Virus record (IMG/VR): IMGVR_UViG_3300043436_003072
Coordinates: 1 to 21,121 of that record
DNA from: a virus
Direction: 5' to 3' (one strand)
DNA: 21,121 nucleotides
A model generated the notes under the pieces. It did no database searches. It was not told the DNA's origin and worked only from the letters and a program-made list of their open reading frames with translations. Positions 8,706 to 16,200 of this stretch are shown here, piece after piece; the first letter of the stretch is position 1; every line of letters starts with the position of its first letter. A program made the position numbers and the translations under genes.

Positions 8706-9613
8706 TAAGTTGTTATATTTGTAAAGTTTTTACTAAAATCAACATTATTCCCTCGACCTTGTCTAACCTCATATAACAACGCATTAAATTGGTCTCTAAC
8801 CTCGTATAAGTTGTATTGTCTATAGATGTTATTTTGTGAATCATAAATTGTGTAAATTCCATCATCAATAGATTTAGTTTGATTACCATAAAGAGCAATC
8901 GCAAGAGATGAAATGTCATATTCAACCATCTCAATTTCAACCGTGATAGGATTAAAAAAAGTATTGGTTATAATGATATCTTGGCTTGGTTGTCCAATAA
9001 ATGGGGTTGCATTTGGTTTGTTTGTTGGAGATGAAGATGGTGATAATGTTAAAAATATTAAATTTGAAGAACCATCAACATATCTATATCTAATTGCCTT
9101 TTGTTGTGTATTAACCTCATTCGACACAACAGGTTCACAATAAAAACTTGAAGTAATTACTCTGAAAAAATTAGGTATTTTTGAACCATCCGGATTTAGA
9201 TATTCGACTCTAAAACCAACTAACCCCTGAGGAACAAATTTGTTTTGATATTGTGCCGGTACATTAGCCAAATCAATCACAAGACCTTTAACATTAGGAA
9301 GAGCACTTAAAACCCCACAATCAGTAATTATTGTTCTGATTTGAGCAGGTCTCAAATATAAGGTATAAAATCCTAAAGCATTAAACTGATTTGCAGGTAA
9401 TGTTAAATTATATAACCCTCCCAAAACTTCAACACCTGCGTTTCCACCGGTTTCAGAATTTTCAAAATAAGGTCGTAAAATTGTTTGAGCATCCAATTTT
9501 GTTAAGACAAATGCGTCCGTAACATCTCTACTCGGTGTATAATTCATGATGATTTCAACATCTGTTGGTGAAACATCAGAAGGTCTTATTGTTCCATAGC
9601 TTCCAATTGCCAT
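8705..9613 (-). CDS. Putative baseplate structural protein, family not recognised
   Basis: A 302-residue soluble protein that opens unit C. The N-terminal third (SPTDVEIIMNYTPSRDV, then NLTLPANQFNALGFYTLYLRP) looks like mixed beta strands. The middle has PQGLVGFRVEYLNPDGSKIPN. The C-terminal 60 residues are charged and probably helical (YNLYEVRDQFNALLYEVRQG). There is no signal peptide, membrane segment or catalytic motif. Its TAA overlaps the ATG of the gpI/gp7-like gene, so equal-ratio assembly with that wedge protein is plausible. A TATTTAT motif ends 17 nt before its ATG. Confidence 0.8.
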   Translation of the reverse strand: MAIGSYGTIRPSDVSPTDVEIIMNYTPSRDVTDAFVLTKLDAQTILRPYFENSETGGNAGVEVLGGLYNLTLPANQFNALGFYTLYLRPAQIRTIITDCGVLSALPNVKGLVIDLANVPAQYQNKFVPQGLVGFRVEYLNPDGSKIPNFFRVITSSFYCEPVVSNEVNTQQKAIRYRYVDGSSNLIFLTLSPSSSPTNKPNATPFIGQPSQDIIITNTFFNPITVEIEMVEYDISSLAIALYGNQTKSIDDGIYTIYDSQNNIYRQYNLYEVRDQFNALLYEVRQGRGNNVDFSKNFTNITT

Positions 9614-9630
9614 ATCTTGTTATTTAATTT

Positions 9631-9640
9631 ATAAATAGTT
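9631..9640 (-). promoter_or_regulatory. Putative late-promoter motif of unit C
   Basis: The minus strand reads AACTATTTAT, identical over 10 bases to the motif before unit B at 18629-18638. Similarity continues downstream as N-AATTAAA in both. It ends 17 nt before the ATG at 9613, in a 43-base gap. Confidence 0.5.
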
Positions 9641-9656
9641 TAGTTCTTTTTTTCCT

Positions 9657-10748
9657 TTAATTTTGTTTGTTAACTACATTAAAAAATCCGTACCCGTAAT
9701 TAATCATGTCTCCAAGATTATCTACCTCACCAATTCTTTGAACTCTTTCGTAAGCACTATTGTTACCTCTTTCAACAAAAACATTTGTTTGTATTTGTGC
9801 TTGGTCAACAACTTTTAATAAAACCTCATCTTTAGTTATTGGTGTTGAGGTTAAATTGTTCTCTGTTAATCCTGATGATTGTTCAAAATATATTGTAGTA
9901 CCATCAAAATAATCGTAATAATTAATCTGAGTTATGGTATATGCAGTATAGATTGGAGTAACATCGGTAATCATTCCCCATATTTGTCCATTACTAATAA
10001 CCGGAGTACCAATTCGTTGATTAATTGTTAAATCTCCATAGGTCTCTAATTCAGTTAATCTTGATTTAGTAATACCCGATATGGTAAATGGTACCGTAAC
10101 ATAATTGTTAGATGTTTGAGCAGATACTTCATTAACAGCATCTCCTGAAAATATATAATCATAAGAAACTGATGTACCAATCCAATTACCTGATGATGGT
10201 GCGAAAAATGCCTCTCCTTGAGGATTATAAATTGTCACATCACTAAATGGTGTTGTAATAGTTTTTGAAACTTTTGTAATTCCCCAAGGGTTAGTCTGTT
10301 CTAATGTAATCACATATTGTTTATTCTCAACAGGGTATGTATGATTAATTGAATTAGGTGCGTAAGTCGTTATTGTTTGTTTTGGTGAACCATCACCCCA
10401 ATCAATTCTATAAGCAGATAAATCCAAAAATTTTTGAAATTCATTTGAAGTGTTATAAACATTGTAAGTATAACCTGAGGATGTAGTAGATGAAAATATA
10501 AAATTCGCCACAACATCTTTTTGTAAAACCGCACCATCAAAAGGACTATAATATCCCGCATCAACCGCACTTTGTCTTATCAAAATAGGAATGGTAAGTC
10601 CTGTTAAAATTGAACTTCCGTTTACTCCTGAACTCACAACTTGAGTCATAGCGGAATAGACCCCAACAGGAGTTCCCTCATAATCCACAACTGACAAGTC
10701 ACCTAATATCGTTTCCGGTGATATCTTAATATTATAAAAATCTTCCAT
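9657..10748 (-). CDS. Structural protein with a PKD-like domain
   Basis: A 363-residue protein, last in unit B. Residues about 113-168 carry the hallmark of a PKD fold: YRIDWGDGSP at 113-122, then NHTYP at 135-139 and a closing strand ending in TITTPF. PKD domains are Ig-like beta-sandwiches found in extracellular proteins and in some phage tail proteins, where they mediate protein or glycan contacts. The N-terminal 80 residues and the C-terminal part (FVERGNNSAYERVQRIGEVD, then a Gly/Tyr-rich end) are not assigned; the C-terminus could be an oligomerisation or docking tail. Its ATG overlaps the preceding TAA as TAATG. It probably belongs to the baseplate rim, by context only. Confidence 0.8.
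   Translation of the reverse strand: MEDFYNIKISPETILGDLSVVDYEGTPVGVYSAMTQVVSSGVNGSSILTGLTIPILIRQSAVDAGYYSPFDGAVLQKDVVANFIFSSTTSSGYTYNVYNTSNEFQKFLDLSAYRIDWGDGSPKQTITTYAPNSINHTYPVENKQYVITLEQTNPWGITKVSKTITTPFSDVTIYNPQGEAFFAPSSGNWIGTSVSYDYIFSGDAVNEVSAQTSNNYVTVPFTISGITKSRLTELETYGDLTINQRIGTPVISNGQIWGMITDVTPIYTAYTITQINYYDYFDGTTIYFEQSSGLTENNLTSTPITKDEVLLKVVDQAQIQTNVFVERGNNSAYERVQRIGEVDNLGDMINYGYGFFNVVNKQN
10245..10412 (-). other. PKD-like domain coding segment
   Basis: Encodes residues 113-168 of the 363-aa protein. The D-W-G-D-G-S-P and H-T-Y-P signatures sit about 20 residues apart, close to the usual PKD spacing. Confidence 0.75.
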
Positions 10749-11578
10749 TATACTGGTGGGTTAATATATTCATACCATTTTATGGGAATATTAGTCCCCA
10801 TTCTCTGACCATAAGTATTTAATACTTGATAAGTTTGACTCGGATAATCTAACTTAACCGTATAGTAAAAATATTGAGTGTTATCAAAATTATACCTTAG
10901 TCCATCAGAAAGGTCTGATTGAGGTCCATTAGTATCATCCAATGGGTTTGTACCTTTACCTGTCATCATTTTTGTAAATTGACCCGTCTTTGCATTATAA
11001 AACTTAGCCGCCATATAAAATGTATCCAAATTCAAAAAAGTTCTTTTCTTTAACCAATACAAGAAAAACCCTTCTTTATCCCCAACATAATCCAAAATAA
11101 ATTTCGGTTTCTTTACTGAAACAACATTTCGACTCATTTGAACATCCATTTTTAATCCTTGTTGAGTTGGTATAATAACCGTAAGATAATTTGTTTGTCT
11201 TTTTTCATCCGGAGTATCATAAAAATCTAATTTAAAAAATGAATTTGCAAAATTATTATTATAATAATATAAATCTTGTGAGCTAAACCCTTCACTCATA
11301 TAATCAATATTCCAACTAGTTATACTTGATAAAGGCCCCCCCGAATAAAAATAAAATTCGTAGTTTACCTCAGTATTATCCGTAGTTCCGGTAGCCGGAG
11401 CATGTGCAAATCTTGTCACCTCAAAATCTCGACCAACCCCAATAACTTCAGTTATCATTTGAGTCTCGTACTCATCAATCGCCATGTCTAACCCCAAATA
11501 ATCCCAAGTCAATTTTATTGGAATATTTATGTCTTTATTAGTACCATCAGGTACCATCGTTACTTTATTCACAGTCAT
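10748..11578 (-). CDS. Putative baseplate protein, family not recognised
   Basis: A 276-residue protein whose ATG lies 14 bases inside the end of the 569-aa gene; its own TAA overlaps the next ATG as TAATG. It is rich in Tyr, Phe, Asn and Asp, with no membrane segment. Visible stretches include VIGVGRDFEVTRFAHAP near 46-62, YFYSGGPLSSITSWNIDYMS in the middle, and a C-terminal QRMGTNIPIKWYEYINPP. The order after gp25 and gp6 would be compatible with a gp8-like wedge position, and T4 gp8 (334 aa) is similar in size, but I see no sequence match to gp8, so I leave it unassigned. Confidence 0.8.
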   Translation of the reverse strand: MTVNKVTMVPDGTNKDINIPIKLTWDYLGLDMAIDEYETQMITEVIGVGRDFEVTRFAHAPATGTTDNTEVNYEFYFYSGGPLSSITSWNIDYMSEGFSSQDLYYYNNNFANSFFKLDFYDTPDEKRQTNYLTVIIPTQQGLKMDVQMSRNVVSVKKPKFILDYVGDKEGFFLYWLKKRTFLNLDTFYMAAKFYNAKTGQFTKMMTGKGTNPLDDTNGPQSDLSDGLRYNFDNTQYFYYTVKLDYPSQTYQVLNTYGQRMGTNIPIKWYEYINPPV

Positions 11579-13274
11579 CTATTAATGGTTTTATTGGTAT
11601 ATCAACCCCGTTTAAACTTTCGTTATAATTACTACCTTCCGGTATTAATCTAAACACTATATCAGTAAAAGGATAATGAGAAGTATTTAAAAATGGATAA
11701 TCAACACCTCTATCTAAATTATCAAAAAACCCATAAGTATATAAATCTCTCCATCTAAATTGTTGGTCAGATTCTGAATAGAATGAATATTCCGGTAATT
11801 GGTCAATAAATTCAACATTTCCAGTTTCAATATAATCTGAAAATACTTTTAAAGTCATTTTATTATGTGGAGCATAATAAAATCCTTTAGAATTTGTATC
11901 CACAAAATCAGAAGTTTGAAAAACAGTTTGATTATAATTTATCTTTTGATAATATGGTGAAATAACTCTTTCAAGTTGTTCATAGTCATTCCATTCACAA
12001 AAATCACCATATAAAACATCATCTTTAGTTAAATTTTGATTATAATAAAATGTTTTAGTCGCACCACTAGTTAAAGTGTATGATGATGATGGAACATCTT
12101 TACAAGTTGATTCAAAATTATTTAAATCCCAATAATCCGTTAAGTCTTTAGTTAAATTAAATTCCCACCCTTCTTTTAAACCAAAACCAAATGATGGTTC
12201 ATTAAAATAACCCGAATATCCTTTATTAATAATTGTCAAATATAATTCACTCAAAGGTCGTTTTTGATTGTCTTTATATCCCGCAAAATTTAAATCATAG
12301 GCAGATGTTATATTGTAAGAATTACTACTAGTTTTTTGAGATATCCTTGAAATTTGATTTGGAGTTATTGAACTATATTCAAATTGTTTCTTCTCATTAA
12401 ATACATTTTTTTCAAAACCATTTTTAGTTATAATCAAATCTTCAAGATTAGTTATTACTTTATGTTTTCGTACATAATACTTTGATTTTGTTTCAACCAA
12501 ATTATCAGGGTTAATTACTCTTTTGAAAAATCCGTATACATTATCCGCAAAAGTATTTCCTGTATAACCAATATTAAATACATTGAACACATAAGGGTCG
12601 CTATCAAACAACCCATTACCTAAGGAATATACTTGAAATATGTTTGAGTTTCGATATGTTAATGATAATTCAACATATTCATCTACAGATAACCCATGGG
12701 GTGCAATACATTTAAATGATACTAACCCATTACCATTAATTTCTATATTTTCAATAATAAAAGGAATACCTTCTTGAGCCTGCCAATCAAAATCAGGTAC
12801 TTGGTTATTTTCAGGTGTATAATATGATAATTTTTTAGTATAATCGTTTTCAAATGGATATGTTAAATAATACATCCAATTGTAAGTGTAAGCGCTTTTT
12901 GACTTATAAGGAAATTGTTGGTTATCAACAATTGGTCTAAAAAAATCAAACTCGTAATATTGAGGAAACCCTTTCCAAATCCCACTAACCGTTGAGTTTT
13001 CAGCGTCAACATAATATAAGTTATATTGGAATGGTAAATAAGTAGTACTACCAATATAAGTGTTATCATATACATAATTCACTTTAAATGTTGGTCTAAA
13101 AACCGTACACGCCTGTCTCTCATCATCATAAACCTGAGCCAAACTAATCGTCACACTTCTATCGTATTCCGTAATTTGTTGACTTTGTTGATTTAAGGAT
13201 ATAGTTACTCTTTCATCAACTGATGGTGCTCCTTTATATTTTAATCCACTAGGTATTATTGTGAAATTATTCAT
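11565..13274 (-). CDS. Putative baseplate/tail protein, family not recognised
   Basis: A 569-residue protein whose ATG overlaps the end of the 1781-aa gene by 8 bases. It is unusually rich in Tyr, Phe and Asn, typical of beta-rich tail proteins. Residues 191-204 read APHGLSVDEYVELS, a short motif (x-x-HGL-x-x-x-x-x-V) seen in several phage tail and fibre proteins. The C-terminus has a run of aromatic turns (YTYGFFDNLDRGVDYPF) and ends DIPIKPLIDDCE. There is no signal peptide, membrane helix or enzyme motif. Full overlap with both neighbours suggests fixed stoichiometry with them. Confidence 0.8.
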   Translation of the reverse strand: MNNFTIIPSGLKYKGAPSVDERVTISLNQQSQQITEYDRSVTISLAQVYDDERQACTVFRPTFKVNYVYDNTYIGSTTYLPFQYNLYYVDAENSTVSGIWKGFPQYYEFDFFRPIVDNQQFPYKSKSAYTYNWMYYLTYPFENDYTKKLSYYTPENNQVPDFDWQAQEGIPFIIENIEINGNGLVSFKCIAPHGLSVDEYVELSLTYRNSNIFQVYSLGNGLFDSDPYVFNVFNIGYTGNTFADNVYGFFKRVINPDNLVETKSKYYVRKHKVITNLEDLIITKNGFEKNVFNEKKQFEYSSITPNQISRISQKTSSNSYNITSAYDLNFAGYKDNQKRPLSELYLTIINKGYSGYFNEPSFGFGLKEGWEFNLTKDLTDYWDLNNFESTCKDVPSSSYTLTSGATKTFYYNQNLTKDDVLYGDFCEWNDYEQLERVISPYYQKINYNQTVFQTSDFVDTNSKGFYYAPHNKMTLKVFSDYIETGNVEFIDQLPEYSFYSESDQQFRWRDLYTYGFFDNLDRGVDYPFLNTSHYPFTDIVFRLIPEGSNYNESLNGVDIPIKPLIDDCE

Positions 13275-16200
13275 CTATCGAATATTTTTCTTTAAATTTA
13301 TCTAAAGCAGTTTCCCCTTTAATTACTCCAAAATAAAAATGGTTTGGAGCCCCTACTAAAATTTTTGTTTCATAATTTCCACCATTCAAACTATAATTAA
13401 AGTTGCCATAACTTGTTCCTGACACATTAAAAATATACCCTCTAGCAAATGTATCACTAACAGGATAACTAGATGGTATCATATAACTTGGTGTTATAAT
13501 ATCTCTTCTATCAAGAGACTGATAATTTCTAGAAAAAATACCTCCTCCTGTAGTATTATTTGTCAACCAAGAATTTTTTTCACTACCAAAAGCACCTGCG
13601 ATATCGTTTTGTGGATTTGGTACAATTTCCCATTGGTAAAATGGTACTTCTTGAGATTTAATTCCGTATTTATAAGTAAGTGCGTTAGCATTATTTGAAG
13701 GTCTAAAATCAATAACCCCGGGAGTTAAAAAATCTTTATTTTGTAAGTCTTGAGTTGTTGAAGAAAAGAAAATTGCCATTGTAGGTTGTGTAGTATTTCC
13801 ATTAAACCCAACAATTCTTACCGGGTCTGAAGCCGAATCAGTTGCCTGATAAAATTCAGGTGAGAATGGAATAACACCAAATTCAGAATTTATTGACATT
13901 GCCTGTGCTAAATCACCATCAATTCTTCTTGAACTACCATTTCTTGAGAATAATTGTTGTAATGAGTTATCCCCAAACGCCAATATTTGTTCTAAAAACC
14001 CTTCATCTGTTATCCTACTTATAACAAATAAATTTACCAAATCAGAGGTGTCTGAATAACTTGTTGGATTTAAACTCTTCATTATATATCCCTTAGCCGA
14101 TGGGTCAAATAATATTTCTTGGTAGAAATCATCTTTTATACCTAAATTAATAATGGTTGAAGGGAATAAAAGATTTCTTTTATTGACCGGAGCACTTAAT
14201 CCATTTATCGGCCTTCCAACAAATCGACCAGTACCCGTAGTAGTATTTGTAATGTTATAAGGAGAACTTCTGTAATAGAAATTATTACTACTTTTGTCAA
14301 AATAAACTACTTCACTAGCAAAAATAGGGTCAGATGGTTGATTATTTCTATTGTAATAAATATCAACTTGTATTGGGAACATGTATAAACTACCATTAAC
14401 CCAATTATTCATGAATGATTGAGATAATACTCCTCTACACAGACCATAAAAAAATCTAAACCTAAATCCCCATTCAGCGAATGTTTTTAAATCTTTTGAT
14501 AAATCAAACAACGGGTTGTTCATCATAATATAACAACCATTTTCAACAGTATCTCCCTCTTGACAACCAGGTTTAACACCAAAAGTATTTCCAATACCAT
14601 CACCTTTTGTATTAAAATCTGAAACATAACAACCCAATCCTACCATATTTTCACAATCACCTAATGTGGTGAGAGCGTTATTTGCACCGGGTAAACCCCC
14701 AATGTCAGGTGAAACCATATCAGACCCTAATTCAATAGTTGGATTATTAAAAGATAATCCCCCTCCACCAACATCATACACAGCAAAACCTAAATTTTGT
14801 TGTAATAAACTAACACTACCATTTAAATTCTCATCATTATCAATATAATCTGAAGATGGTAGTCTATCAGTTCTCATAACAATCAAATTAGAGTTACTCA
14901 TATTAACTTCATTTGCACCTGAAAATTGTGGATATAATATTGGGCTAAAATATGCCGAGTTACCTAACGGATATGGGGAATCCAATCCCCTAAAACCTGA
15001 TTGACAACCTGTTTGTAAATCACCAGGTTGGTTAGTACACACAAATCTAGTCGCATAAAATTTACCAACAGTTAAAATTGCTGCACCTGATAAATCTTCG
15101 GAATTATCATATAAATTATCCGCAGGTGATTGTGAATAACATCTATTTGTTGTTTTACTAGCAACACCGGTAAAACCATTCGACGGAATAGGGTCAACAT
15201 AATTACTAGATGAAAGAAATGGAAGTGTATAAATCGAGTAAACTTTAGATAAATCTCTATCCAAAGCCCCGTAATACCCAACATTTGGAGTTGTATAAGC
15301 ACTATAACTACTACTGTTAGGTTTATAGAAATAAGATGAATATGTTATATTTTGTTGGTTATTATGTTTTTGAACTGAAATACCATTACCGCTCGGTAAA
15401 TTCTGTATTGGTATATTCATCCTTGTCATTGCGGTAAAAGTTACAGCATCTTCAGTTGGGTGTCCTAAAATTCTTCCTATACCATATTTATTTATCATTA
15501 AAGGTGAGTATGGGTCAACACCTCTTTGTAATATTAAAATTTTCTGGCTACTATAATCTGTAAAATTAGATGTTGGTAATGAGAAAATTGCATTTGGGAA
15601 GTTGTCTGCCGAAACAAAAGACGCGTTAGGTACACCAAGGTAATCGTAATTTGGGTACCGTAAAGGTAACCAACCTGAATCACTATCACCATTTGCGAAC
15701 CCAATACTAAATAATCTATTCGGAGCGTTTAATGTTTTCCAAAAACTTGGACCACTATTATTATAATTTGGAATTGAATATTGAGGTTGTCCGTTTACTA
15801 TCGTTTGATTTATAGTAATAGCTGTTAAAACTTGGTAATATTCAATATCAGAAGGATAAATATACCTTTGACAACCTTCACCAATAGAAGTAATTTCATA
15901 ATCTGCAGTACCACCTGATTGAGACAAATCAATACAATTAGAATTTGTAATACCTGTGATAATAGGATTATCCGGAGTTATAGTTTCGGCAGTAAATGAA
16001 AGCACAACTTTATCTCCAGCACAAGTTCTATATGAAACAGTTCCCGGTTCTTTCACTTCTATGGTCATACTTGTAACACACTCAGAAGGGAAAGCCGGAA
16101 TATCATATAATACCGGAGATTGAGCTCCAGCATAACTTACACTAGCAGTAAATGCACTTGTTGTGATAATACCATTAATACCATTTACCGCATATCCCGC

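Noticed and set aside
9630-9637. T4-type late promoter TATAAATA on the plus strand here and at 21054-21061.
   Set aside because: It would drive transcription rightward, against every gene in the window. It is simply the other strand of the TATTTAT motif, which is placed correctly for the minus-strand genes.
10748-11578. Assigning the 276-aa protein as T4 gp8 from gene order.
   Set aside because: Its sequence shows no recognisable gp8 features and the gene order here is already rearranged relative to T4, so position alone is not enough.
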